Source: Sphingomonas sp. R647
GTDB taxonomy: Bacteria > Pseudomonadota > Alphaproteobacteria > Sphingomonadales > Sphingomonadaceae
Length of the DNA stretch: 64,000 nt
Assembly: GCF_020177055.1 (NCBI RefSeq)
Contig: NZ_JAIQXT010000007.1
Span: 115,450 to 179,449 of the forward strand
Direction: 5' to 3'
Shown here: in pieces, positions 51,315 through 60,320 of the stretch
Numbering within the stretch: the stretch's first letter is position 1
How the letters are laid out: every line of letters starts with the position of its first letter
Notes under the pieces: generated by a model
What the model saw: only the letters and a program-made list of their open reading frames with translations
Told to the model about the DNA's origin: nothing
Databases searched by the model: none
Program-made: the position numbers and the translations under genes

Positions 51315-52940
51315 TCAGTCTAACTGTTCGAGGACCATGCCCGAATAGGCGGGCAGGTCGCCCGGAGCCGCGCCGTTGACGGCGGCGATCACCCGGAACC
51401 GGTCCGATGGCGCGGGATGCCACGCGCGCGCGACATTGCCCAGATTGAAAGCGCAGGTCAGCCGCTGCCCGGCGATGCTGCGGGTAAAGACCAGCAGCGC
51501 ATCGTCCGTCGCCGTTACCGCCATCGCCCCCTCACGCAGCGCCGGATTGGCCGCGCGCGTCGCGATCAACCCACGCGTGAGGTTGAGCAGCGATCCGTTT
51601 TCGGTGGTCTGACGATCCACGGCCATCGCGGCATGGTCCGCCCCGAGCGGCAACCATGGCTCGCCCGCACCGAAACCCAGATTCTCCGCCTCCGCCTGCC
51701 ACGGCATCGGGGTCCGCACCCCGTCGCGGCTGAGCGTGAGCGGCCAGTTGGCGATTGCCTCCGGGTCCTGCAATTTGTCGAACGGGATCTCGACCTGGGT
51801 CAGCCCCAGTTCCTCCCCCTGGAACAGGATCGCATTGCCACGCAGGCATAGCAGCAACAGCATCTTCATCGCCGCAAATGCGTCGCGATGCTCCGCCTCC
51901 ACCCAGCGCGACACCGCGCGTGGCGCATCGTGATTCTCGAACGCCCAGCTCGGCCAGCCGGTGCCGGGCGCGTCCGGCCAGGTTTCCACCGCCTTCTTCA
52001 CCAGTGCCGGGGTCAGTTGCGGCGCATAAAGAAAGTCGAAGCCATAGGCGCTGTTGAGCCGCGTGCTGCCGCGCGTGAAGGCATGCATCTCCGCCTCCGG
52101 CGTCGGGCCGCCCACTTCGGCCACGGTGAACGCGCCGCCATGCGCGTCGGTCAGCGCGCGGTGCCGCTCGAGGAAGCGAACGATGTCGGGGTGGCTCTGG
52201 TTATAGACATGGCTCTGGAAGTCGAACGGGCGCGTGCGCGGGCGCCCGTCATCCGGCGCGGGCGGATTGTCGCGCAACTGCGGGTCGTGCATCGCGAAGT
52301 TGATCGCATCGACGCGGAAGCCATCAACCCCGCGCTCCAGCCAGAATAGCGCGGCCGCCAGCGCCGCATCCTGTACCGCCGGGTTGTGCAGATTGAGGTC
52401 AGGCTGTTCGCTCAGGAAATTGTGCAGATAATATTGCCCGCGCCGCGCGTCCCAGGTCCAGGCCGGACCGCCGAACACCGACTGCCAATTGGTCGGCGGC
52501 GATCCGTCCGCCTTGGCATCGGCCCAGACATACCAGTCACCGCGCGGATTTTCGCGGCTCGCCCGGCTTTCCTTGAACCATACATGCTGGTCGGAGGTGT
52601 GCGAATAGACCTGATCGATGATCACCTTCAGCCCAAGCGCATGCGCGCGGGCGATCAGCGCGTCGAAATCGGCCAGCGTCCCGAAGATCGGATCGACGTC
52701 GCAATAATCCGCAATGTCATAGCCGAAATCGCGCATCGGCGAGGTGAAGAAGGGCGACAGCCAGATCGCATCGACGCCGAGGCCCGCGACATGGTCGAGC
52801 CGCGCGGTGATGCCGGGCAGGTCGCCGATACCGTCGCCGTTGGAATCGGCGAAGCTGCGCGGGTAGATCTGATAGATGACCGCGCCGCGCCACCAGTCCT
52901 GCTGCGGTTCGACGGCAATGGCGGGAGCAGCCTGAGTCAC
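51315..52940 (-). CDS. GH13 alpha-glucosidase (cytoplasmic or periplasmic)
   Basis: A 541-residue GH13 enzyme of the alpha-glucosidase branch: IYQIYPRSFADSNGDGIGDLPGI near the start, nucleophile D211 (GFRVDAINF), acid/base E275 (TVAEVGG) and D338 (FENHDAPRA). It hydrolyses terminal alpha-1,4 (or alpha-1,6) glucosidic bonds of maltooligosaccharides. There is no signal peptide, unlike the amylase upstream, which suggests a cytoplasmic enzyme acting on imported maltose. The start is GTG 52940, overlapping the amylase stop (GTGA). Confidence 0.93.
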   Translation of the reverse strand: MTQAAPAIAVEPQQDWWRGAVIYQIYPRSFADSNGDGIGDLPGITARLDHVAGLGVDAIWLSPFFTSPMRDFGYDIADYCDVDPIFGTLADFDALIARAHALGLKVIIDQVYSHTSDQHVWFKESRASRENPRGDWYVWADAKADGSPPTNWQSVFGGPAWTWDARRGQYYLHNFLSEQPDLNLHNPAVQDAALAAALFWLERGVDGFRVDAINFAMHDPQLRDNPPAPDDGRPRTRPFDFQSHVYNQSHPDIVRFLERHRALTDAHGGAFTVAEVGGPTPEAEMHAFTRGSTRLNSAYGFDFLYAPQLTPALVKKAVETWPDAPGTGWPSWAFENHDAPRAVSRWVEAEHRDAFAAMKMLLLLCLRGNAILFQGEELGLTQVEIPFDKLQDPEAIANWPLTLSRDGVRTPMPWQAEAENLGFGAGEPWLPLGADHAAMAVDRQTTENGSLLNLTRGLIATRAANPALREGAMAVTATDDALLVFTRSIAGQRLTCAFNLGNVARAWHPAPSDRFRVIAAVNGAAPGDLPAYSGMVLEQLD

Positions 52941-54754
52941 TTGGCACCTCCCGTTGCGGCGCAGGCGACATAGCCGAATGCGGGCAGAGTCACGGTCAGG
53001 CTACCGGGCGCAGCGGCACTGGCCGCACAGCTTCCCACGATCGACGTGAAGTGCGTCGATCCGACACCGATCTCGACCTGCCGGGTGATCGGCTTGTCGC
53101 TGGTGTTGAACGCGACGACCACTTCGGCGTCCGTGCTGGGATCGAACCGCGACACCGCGAACAAGCCCGGCGTCTCGTCATAGTTGCGCGTCACTTGCCG
53201 CCCGCGGCTCAACGCCGGGGTCGCCTTGCGCGCCGCCGACAGCTTGGCGATATCGACATAGAGCGGATGGGCCATGTCGAAATTGGAGTCCGCCGTGGTC
53301 CGGGTCGTGCCGATCAGTGTGTTGTCGTTATAGACCGCGACCTTGCTCGGGAACATGTCCTCGCGCGCGTCCTGATCGTTGCCGTCGCCAATGAACCCCT
53401 GTTCATCGCCCGAATAGACCGTCGGCACCCCGCGCAGCAGCATCAGCATCGCATGGCCGAGCTTCACCCGCGCCAGCAGCTCGGGATCGTCCGCTTTCGG
53501 GAACGCCTTACGCACATCGGTCGAGAAGCGGCCATGATCGTGGTTGGAGATGAAGGTCGGCAGCTGCAGCGCAGTCACCGCCCCGCCCTCGTACAGCGCG
53601 TCGCGGTCGAACAAAGCGGCGAGCGTATCGGTGCCCTTGCTCCCCGCGACCGTCGCCTGCACCGCCGCGCGGAAGCCGAAGTCGAGCACGCTTGGCAGCT
53701 GGTGGACGCGGGTGTGCAACGCCAGGTCGCCGGCATCGCCCTCATTCGCCACTTCGCCGAAGATGTGGAAATTGGGAATACCCTTGGCCGCCGCCCGCGC
53801 CTGCATCGCCGGGACGAACGCCTGCCAGAATTCCGGGTTCACGTGCCGCGCGGTATCGATACGGAAGCCGTCGATCCCGAACTGGTCGATCCACCCGCCA
53901 TAGATATCGATGAACCCCTGAACCACGCGCGGATTCTCGGTCATCAGATCGTCCAGCCCGACGAAATCGCCCATGGTCGAGCTTTCGTTGCGGAAGGTCG
54001 TATTGCCGCGATTATGGTAGTAAATCGGGTCGTTGAGCCACGCCGGCACCTTCACCGACTTCTCGGCTTCAGGCACGAATGGCGTGTAGGCGTAGTTCGG
54101 ATCAGTCAGCTTGGCGAAATTCTCCGCCGTGCCGATGCCATCACCGGCAAAGCCCGGATTGATGGCCGTGCCTGTAACGCCGCCCTTGCGCTGGTAAGGA
54201 TAGTCGGCGCGGCTGCGATAGGCGCAGGCGCTGACCGGACATTCGCGATACTGGATCACGTCCGCCGTGTGGTTGGTGATGATGTCGAGATAGACCTTGA
54301 TCCCGCGCGCATGCGCCGCGTCGACGAACGCCTTCATCTCCGCTTTCGTGCCGAAATGCGGGTCGACCTGGGTGAAGTCGGTGATCCAATAGCCGTGATA
54401 GCCGGCACTTTCCTGCCCCGGCCCGCCCTGAACGGGCTTGTTCTTGTAGATCGGCCCCAGCCAGATCGCGGTCGCACCGAGCCCCTGAATATAGTCGAGC
54501 CGCGCGATCAGCCCCTTGAGGTCGCCGCCGTGGAAGAAGCCCTTGTGCGTCGGGTCGAAGCCATGGCTCAACCGATCGCCCTTGAGGCCGCCGCGATCAT
54601 TGGTCGGATCGCCATTCTCGAACCGATCGGGCAGCATGAAATACAGCACTTCCTGCGCCGCTGTCCGCTCGCGCAGCGATGGCTGCGGCGCGGGCGTCTG
54701 GGCCAGCGCGGGGCTGGCAAGCGCGGTGGCGAGGATCAGCGGCAACAGCTTCAT
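52937..54754 (-). CDS. Exported GH13 alpha-amylase / cyclomaltodextrinase-type enzyme
   Basis: A 605-residue secreted GH13 enzyme. Signal peptide LLPLILATALASPALAQ; catalytic D300 (GFRIDTARHVN), E334 (IFGEVANEGD) and D406 (FISNHDHGRF) are intact, with the N-terminal YFMLPDRFENGDPTND typical of bacterial alpha-amylases. It breaks starch or maltodextrin to smaller oligomers in the periplasm or outside. ATG 54754 overlaps the stop of the upstream halogenase-type gene (ATGA), and its own stop overlaps the next gene's GTG (GTGA), a chain of coupled genes. Confidence 0.93.
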   Translation of the reverse strand: MKLLPLILATALASPALAQTPAPQPSLRERTAAQEVLYFMLPDRFENGDPTNDRGGLKGDRLSHGFDPTHKGFFHGGDLKGLIARLDYIQGLGATAIWLGPIYKNKPVQGGPGQESAGYHGYWITDFTQVDPHFGTKAEMKAFVDAAHARGIKVYLDIITNHTADVIQYRECPVSACAYRSRADYPYQRKGGVTGTAINPGFAGDGIGTAENFAKLTDPNYAYTPFVPEAEKSVKVPAWLNDPIYYHNRGNTTFRNESSTMGDFVGLDDLMTENPRVVQGFIDIYGGWIDQFGIDGFRIDTARHVNPEFWQAFVPAMQARAAAKGIPNFHIFGEVANEGDAGDLALHTRVHQLPSVLDFGFRAAVQATVAGSKGTDTLAALFDRDALYEGGAVTALQLPTFISNHDHGRFSTDVRKAFPKADDPELLARVKLGHAMLMLLRGVPTVYSGDEQGFIGDGNDQDAREDMFPSKVAVYNDNTLIGTTRTTADSNFDMAHPLYVDIAKLSAARKATPALSRGRQVTRNYDETPGLFAVSRFDPSTDAEVVVAFNTSDKPITRQVEIGVGSTHFTSIVGSCAASAAAPGSLTVTLPAFGYVACAATGGAK

Positions 54755-56280
54755 ACGCGGGTCACTTCCTGGGGCTGGGTTTGCTGGGTCGCGACGAAGC
54801 GCGCGACGAATTCATCATGGTCGGGCATCCGCGCGGCATCGCGGGCAAAGGCGGTGGCGACGGTCGACAGGAACTGGTCGAGCTGGGCATCGTCGAGCTG
54901 ATCGGCGAGCGGGTGCCAGCGCTCCGGCACGATCCCCTGCCCCACCATCACCTGCAGCCAGCCGGGGACATCGAACAGCTCGTCATGCTCGCGCACGATG
55001 CGGCCGTCGGTCCGGAACATCGCGATGCGATTGGCGAGCGGCTCGGGCAACTCCATCGTCCGCAACGCGTCCCAGAACGGCTCGCCGGTGCGCCCATTGG
55101 CGGTGTAGTGCAGGATCACGAAATCGCGGATCCGCTCGATCTCGACATCCGCCATCCGGTTGAACGCATCGCGGTCAGCGCTCGCCACCGGGCCGCTCGG
55201 CAGGAAGTCGAGCAGGCGGTTGATGCCGGTCTGGATCAGGTGAATCGAGGTCGACTCCAACGGCTCGATAAAGCCCGACGACAGCCCGATTGCTACGACA
55301 TTGCGGTTCCAGAATTGCTTCCGCTTGCCGGTGGTGAAGCGCAGCATGCGCGGCTTGGCCAGCGCCTCCCCGTCCAGGTTGGCCATCAGCGTCGCGGTCG
55401 CCTCATCCTCGCTGATGTGGCGCGAGCAAAAGACATAGCCGTTGCCGGTGCGATGCTGCAGCGGGATGCGCCACTGCCACCCGGCCGTGCGCGCGGTGGA
55501 GCGAGTATAGGGGGTGAGCGGACGCACGCCGGCGCACGGCACCGCGACCGCGCGGTCGCACGACAGCCAGTGGCTCCAGTCCTCATAGCCGGTCGCCAGA
55601 GCCCCTTCGATCAGCAGCCCGCGAAAGCCGGTGCAATCGACGAACAGCGCGCCGTCGATCCGCTCACCGCCGGTCAGGGTAAGCGCGGCGACATCGCCGG
55701 TTTCACCATCGCGCTCGACCGTGCCGATCCGCCCCTCGACCCGCACCACGCCCCGCGCCTCGGCATAGCGGCGCAGGAACGCAGCATAGAGCCCGGCGTC
55801 GAAATGATAGGCATAGGGCATCGGCGGCAGCGCGCTGTCGGCTGCCCGCTGCACATGCGCGAAACGATTGCCATAGGCCGCGACGGCGTTGAGCACATAG
55901 TCGCCCAGCGGCGCGGCCGTGCCCGCCGCGCGCCCGCGCAGCCAGTAATGGTGGAAGGGCAACAGCCCCAGCCCGCGCCCGACTAGCCCGAATGCGTGCA
56001 TGTAGCGGTCGTCAAACCCACCCCATCCGGCAAATTCGATGCCGAGCTTGTAGGTGCCCTGGGTCTCGCGCAGGAACTGCGCCTCGTCGATCCCCAGCGC
56101 GTGGTTGAAGGTGCGGATCATCGGGATGGTGGCTTCACCCACACCGACGGTGCCGATCTCTTCGGATTCGACCAGCGTGATCCGCCAGCCCTTGCCGCAG
56201 AAGCGCGCCAGCGCCGCTGCGGTCATCCATCCGGCGGTCCCACCGCCCGCAATGACGATGCTGCGCAACATTTCAGACAT
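54751..56280 (-). CDS. Flavin-dependent tryptophan-halogenase family protein in the maltodextrin operon
   Basis: A 509-residue relative of the halogenase at 7803. FAD loop GGGTAG at 12-17, the catalytic-type K78 in TYKLGIEF, and WQWRIP at 268-273 (WxWxIP) are all kept. Start ATG 56280 follows GGGGGGAAAGG. It is positioned directly between the TonB receptor and the alpha-amylase, with a four-base overlap into the amylase gene, so it is co-translated with sugar genes and not in a biosynthetic cluster. No flavin reductase is adjacent. Whether it halogenates, and what, is unknown; family members near TonB receptors have been shown to act on free indoles in vitro in a few cases. Confidence 0.88.
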   Translation of the reverse strand: MSEMLRSIVIAGGGTAGWMTAAALARFCGKGWRITLVESEEIGTVGVGEATIPMIRTFNHALGIDEAQFLRETQGTYKLGIEFAGWGGFDDRYMHAFGLVGRGLGLLPFHHYWLRGRAAGTAAPLGDYVLNAVAAYGNRFAHVQRAADSALPPMPYAYHFDAGLYAAFLRRYAEARGVVRVEGRIGTVERDGETGDVAALTLTGGERIDGALFVDCTGFRGLLIEGALATGYEDWSHWLSCDRAVAVPCAGVRPLTPYTRSTARTAGWQWRIPLQHRTGNGYVFCSRHISEDEATATLMANLDGEALAKPRMLRFTTGKRKQFWNRNVVAIGLSSGFIEPLESTSIHLIQTGINRLLDFLPSGPVASADRDAFNRMADVEIERIRDFVILHYTANGRTGEPFWDALRTMELPEPLANRIAMFRTDGRIVREHDELFDVPGWLQVMVGQGIVPERWHPLADQLDDAQLDQFLSTVATAFARDAARMPDHDEFVARFVATQQTQPQEVTRV

Positions 56281-56327
56281 CGTATCGCCTTTCCCCCCGG
56301 CGGACGCGCCGCCGGGGGATACACGGA

Positions 56328-59042
56328 TCAGAACTTGAAGGTGAAGCCCGCCTGGAACCGGCGACCGAAGCGCTGGTGGTTCATCACCTCGAGGGGGCGC
56401 CCCGGGTTGATCGCCACGAACGGCTCGTCGGTCAGGTTCGACCCCTGCAGGAACAGCGACAGCCCCTCCAGCGCGCTGCCCGGCTGGAAGTCGTACCCGA
56501 CCTGAGCATCGACGATCGTTTCCGACAGTGCGCGACGACGTGTCCGGTTCGCGCCGAGACCCGAGAAATCGCCGAGGAAGGTCGAGCGATAGCGGACGCT
56601 GCCGCGCATGTTGAACCCCCATTTCTCGAAATAGGCAGTGCCATTGGCGACCCAGTCCGAATAGCCGGGGATGTTCTCCGGCGGCTGGCCCGGCTCAGGT
56701 GCAATCTTGGACTTGGTATAAGATACGCCACCAGTCACGCCAAAGCCCGACAGCGCCGAGCTAAAGGTCTCGAACGGCACGGTGCCCGCGAACTCTGCAC
56801 CATAAATCTCGCCGCCATCGCCGTTAAACGGCTGGCTGATCCGGCCCAGCGTACTGACCGGCGGGGTCGGCTGGATGAGCGGGTAGCTCGAATAATCGAA
56901 CGGCCGTTCGGCGGTGTAGATATAGTTGTGCAGCGTCTTGTGGAACAGCTGCAGCGCGACATAGCCGCTGCGCCCCCAATATTTCTCGAACGTCAGGTCG
57001 AATGCCGTTGCACGATAGGGCCGCAGCGACGGGTTGCCCCCGCTTCCGGTGACGATGCCCTCGGCGATGTTAGCGCCATAGGAAATATTGACGCGCATAT
57101 CATCGAGACGCGGCCGCTGGATCTCACGCGCCGCACCAAAGCGGATCACGAAATCACTGTCGAACCGCAACGAGAGGCTGAGGCTGGGCAGGATATCCCA
57201 GTAATCGTCGCCCAATGTCCGCAACTGCGGCCCGGTCGGGGTCTGGATATAGCCGGTCGAATTCTGGTTGGTATGCTGTGCCAGCACGCCGATATTGCCG
57301 GTCAAACGCGCACCGCCCAGCTCGGCTTCGAGGTTTGCCATAGCAAAGCTGCTCAGCACCTCTTCCCCGACGCTGAAGCTCTTGAACAACACGTCCTGCG
57401 CAGTGTTGGCGACGCGGGTGTACACCCCGCCATTGAGCAGATCGAGCGGGTTGTAGCTCAGCATCGGGCCAAGACCGAGATAGTCGAGATTGGTCGGCGT
57501 CAGGCGATATTGCGCGGGCACCTGCGCCTGCAACGCGCCACCGGCGAGCTGGAGGAAATACTCGTCCGGCACCAGCGACTTTTCGCGGTCGACATAGTTG
57601 GCACCCAGCTTCACGCTCTTGATGAAACCGCCGTCAAACTCTTTCTCGATCTCGGCGAGGTAGCTGAACAGCTCGTCGTCAACGATGCGGTCATTGTAAT
57701 AGCCGTGCTGGCGCCCACCCGGCGCACCGCCGCCCCAGCCAAGCGGATCTGTCAGGACGATCAGCGTCGGGTCGCTGTAGTTGAGCATTTGCGAGGTGAA
57801 ATAGGTGCCCGACGGCGTCGTGCGGAAGCTGAGCGTATCGGTCGCGCCGACGCCACCGCCCGGCCCGGTGCCAGCGTTGGATTCGAGGATCAGCTCGCGC
57901 CGATCGGTGCGCGACCAGCCAAAGTCGAAATTGACGTTCCAGCCATCGTCGCCCTCATGCTTGAGGTTGAACCCGCCCGAGTACAGGTCCGCCTGGCGCA
58001 GGTAATTGTGGTTGTTGACCACGCCCTCGACGCCGGTGAACGTGCCCGCAGTGATCACCCCGTCCTGAGTCTCGCGACCGGTCGGCGACAGCGTCGCGCC
58101 GCTCCACGCCAGCGGCAGTTCGATACCGCGCTTGATCTGGGTATCGTCGAAGTTCGAATAGAAACCGTCGAGCGTCAGCTCCCAGTTGCTGCCGAGATCC
58201 GCCTGAATCGTTCCCGAAATGCCAAGCCGCTTGAGCTGCGACGTGGTGACGAACGGCTTCACGCCGCCGACGATGTTGTCGCCGCTTGGATCGGTGGCAT
58301 AGCCCCACGCCTCGAACTCTTCGATCTGGTACGGCTCATCGACATAGGCCGCGGCGAGCGCGATGCCGAGGCGGTCGTCCATGAATTTTCCGACATAGGT
58401 CGCGTTGAGGCGATAGCCCCAGTCCTTCGACCCGCTGTTGAGCTTGCCCATGTCGGTATAGATGCCGCGCGCGCCGACCGCGAAAACTTCCTTGCCGTAA
58501 TCGAGCGGGCGGATCGTGCGGATATCGACCGTGCCGACCAGGCCCTGCGACGTCAGCGATGCATTCGGCGTCTTGTAGACATTGACCCCGCTGACGATTT
58601 CGGAAGGGTATTGGTCGAATTCGATGCCGCGATTGTCGTTGGTCGAGGTCTGCGGACGCCCGTTGAGCAACGTCGACGAGAAATCGGGACCGAACCCACG
58701 GATCGAGATGAACGAGCTGCGCCCGGAAATACGCTGCGATGTCAGGCCGGGCAGGCGCGCGATCGACTCCGCGATCGAGGCGTCGGGCAGCTTGCCGATA
58801 TCCTCGGCCGACACGGATTCGACGATTTGTTCGGAATCCTTCTTGGTCGAAACGGCGCTTTCCAGCGCCGCGCGGAAGCCGGTGACGACGACCTCTTCAC
58901 TCTCCGCTGCGGGGTCCGTGGCTTCCTGCGCATGGGCGGGCATCGCCAGCCCGGCGATCAGCATCGCGGCGGCGATCGCAGAGCCACTGGCCCCGGTAGA
59001 AAGTCGTGCGGCCGCGCGGCCGCCAAGCATGTGACGCATCAT
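56328..59042 (-). CDS. TonB-dependent maltodextrin-type receptor (904 aa)
   Basis: Signal peptide ending AMPAHAQ (about residue 39), TonB-box-like EEVVVTGFRAAL, plug (EDIGKLPDASIAESIARLPG, IRGFGPDFSSTLLNGR) and a long barrel ending in FTFKF. It resembles Caulobacter MalA in size and context: beside GH13, GH97, a LacI-type regulator and an MFS carrier, it is predicted to import maltodextrins across the outer membrane. GGGGAGG lies just before the start. It is the first gene of the minus-strand operon and is divergent from the regulator gene (233-bp gap). Confidence 0.92.
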   Translation of the reverse strand: MMRHMLGGRAAARLSTGASGSAIAAAMLIAGLAMPAHAQEATDPAAESEEVVVTGFRAALESAVSTKKDSEQIVESVSAEDIGKLPDASIAESIARLPGLTSQRISGRSSFISIRGFGPDFSSTLLNGRPQTSTNDNRGIEFDQYPSEIVSGVNVYKTPNASLTSQGLVGTVDIRTIRPLDYGKEVFAVGARGIYTDMGKLNSGSKDWGYRLNATYVGKFMDDRLGIALAAAYVDEPYQIEEFEAWGYATDPSGDNIVGGVKPFVTTSQLKRLGISGTIQADLGSNWELTLDGFYSNFDDTQIKRGIELPLAWSGATLSPTGRETQDGVITAGTFTGVEGVVNNHNYLRQADLYSGGFNLKHEGDDGWNVNFDFGWSRTDRRELILESNAGTGPGGGVGATDTLSFRTTPSGTYFTSQMLNYSDPTLIVLTDPLGWGGGAPGGRQHGYYNDRIVDDELFSYLAEIEKEFDGGFIKSVKLGANYVDREKSLVPDEYFLQLAGGALQAQVPAQYRLTPTNLDYLGLGPMLSYNPLDLLNGGVYTRVANTAQDVLFKSFSVGEEVLSSFAMANLEAELGGARLTGNIGVLAQHTNQNSTGYIQTPTGPQLRTLGDDYWDILPSLSLSLRFDSDFVIRFGAAREIQRPRLDDMRVNISYGANIAEGIVTGSGGNPSLRPYRATAFDLTFEKYWGRSGYVALQLFHKTLHNYIYTAERPFDYSSYPLIQPTPPVSTLGRISQPFNGDGGEIYGAEFAGTVPFETFSSALSGFGVTGGVSYTKSKIAPEPGQPPENIPGYSDWVANGTAYFEKWGFNMRGSVRYRSTFLGDFSGLGANRTRRRALSETIVDAQVGYDFQPGSALEGLSLFLQGSNLTDEPFVAINPGRPLEVMNHQRFGRRFQAGFTFKF

Positions 59043-59142
59043 ATCCTCCCCTATGCCGGCCCCCTATTCTGGCCGGGGCGCACCCTTGCGGCGCGTTGTG
59101 CATAATATTCAGGGCAAGCGCCGGGATACGCCAGCGAACGGC

Positions 59143-59150
59143 ATACGTAT
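59143..59150. promoter_or_regulatory. Candidate LacI-type operator between receptor and regulator genes
   Basis: ATACGTAT, a perfect CG-centred 8-bp palindrome in the divergent promoter region of the receptor and LacI-type genes. Short and single, so only suggestive; binding by the regulator encoded at 59276 is inference. Confidence 0.3.
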
Positions 59151-59275
59151 TCACCGCCAAGGCCATGCTGCGTGTCCGCCGCGCAACATTGACGGCGCCG
59201 GGAAAGGCGCTCAACGTCGAGGGGTCAAGCGGAGGGCACATCCGCGGACGCTTAGGGGATTGGGTGCCATTGGCC

Positions 59276-60304
59276 ATGCAACGCAAGCCGACATCGTTCG
59301 ACATCGCGCATCTCGCCGGCGTGTCACAGCCGACCGTTTCGCGCGCGCTGCGCGGCGGACGCGGCGTCAACGAAGCCACGCGGATGCGGATCGAGGCGAT
59401 CGCCCGCCGTCTGAACTATCGCGTCGACAAGGCCGCGTCGAACCTGCGCAGCCGCCATGCCGAAACGCTCGCGGTACTGATCTTTCAGGACGAGAGCGCC
59501 GACGACAGCGCGATCAACCCGTTCTTCCTATCGATGCTCGGCTCGATCATGCGCGCCTGCGCCGATCATGGGCAGGATATGCTGGTGTCGTTCCAGCAAC
59601 TCGGCAGCGACTGGCATCAGGATTTTGAGGATTCGCGCCGCGCCGATGGCCTCATCCTGCTCGGCTATGGCGACTATGAACTCTACCGCGCCAAGATCAG
59701 CGAACTGATCGCGCAGAACACCCATTTCGTGCGCTGGGGGTCGGTCGAGGCGGAGGGTGCGGGGCTGACCGTCGGGTGCGACAATCAGGGCGGCGGTCGC
59801 GCGGCGACCCGGCATCTGATCGATCTTGGCCGCAGGCCCATCGCCTTTCTCGGCCATGCGTCGAGCCATTATCCCGAATTCCACGACCGCTATCGCGGCC
59901 ATGTCGCGGCGCTGAAAGAGGCGGGGTTCGCGGCGGATAGCGCGCTTCAGGTCGATGCGCTGACCTCCGAAGAGGCGGGCGCCGCCGCTGCCGACGCATT
60001 GATCGCGCGCGGCGCGAAATTCGACGCGATCCTCGCCGCCAGCGACCTGATCGCAATCGGGGCGATGCGTGCGCTCGCCGCCCGTGGCGTCCGCGTGCCC
60101 GAGGATGTCGCGGTGGTCGGCTTCGACGATATCGCGGCGGCGAGCTTCACCAACCCGCCGCTCACCACCGTCATGCAGGACACTCGCGCCGCCGGCCGGA
60201 TGCTGGTCGAAACGCTGCTCGGCCGCATCCGCGAAGAGCGCGTTCACGACGTCCTGCTGCCCGCCAAACTCGTCGTCCGCCGCTCGTGCGGCGCACCGGC
60301 CTGA
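59276..60304 (+). CDS. LacI-family transcriptional regulator of the maltodextrin locus
   Basis: A 342-residue repressor. The N-terminal helix-turn-helix (TSFDIAHLAGVSQPTVSRALRGG) with the hinge (RRLNYRVDKAASNLRS) is followed by a periplasmic-binding-protein-like sensor (FDAILAASDLIAIGAMRALA and VVGFDDIAAA). It is probably the sugar-responsive repressor of the divergent receptor operon and the following carrier gene. ATG 59276 is used; GTG 59264, closer to an AGGGGA site, is an in-frame alternative. The MFS gene starts 17 bp after its stop. Confidence 0.92.
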   Translation: MQRKPTSFDIAHLAGVSQPTVSRALRGGRGVNEATRMRIEAIARRLNYRVDKAASNLRSRHAETLAVLIFQDESADDSAINPFFLSMLGSIMRACADHGQDMLVSFQQLGSDWHQDFEDSRRADGLILLGYGDYELYRAKISELIAQNTHFVRWGSVEAEGAGLTVGCDNQGGGRAATRHLIDLGRRPIAFLGHASSHYPEFHDRYRGHVAALKEAGFAADSALQVDALTSEEAGAAAADALIARGAKFDAILAASDLIAIGAMRALAARGVRVPEDVAVVGFDDIAAASFTNPPLTTVMQDTRAAGRMLVETLLGRIREERVHDVLLPAKLVVRRSCGAPA

Positions 60305-60320
60305 CACTGCCCAAGGATCA

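Noticed and set aside
53051..54901. Open frame of 616 codons opposite the alpha-amylase
   Set aside because: Opposite strand to a gene with complete GH13 motifs; shadow of GC-rich codon use.
56376..59105. Open frame of 909 codons opposite the maltodextrin TonB receptor
   Set aside because: High-GC shadow with low-complexity Arg/Ala composition; the minus-strand receptor has signal peptide, plug and terminal Phe.
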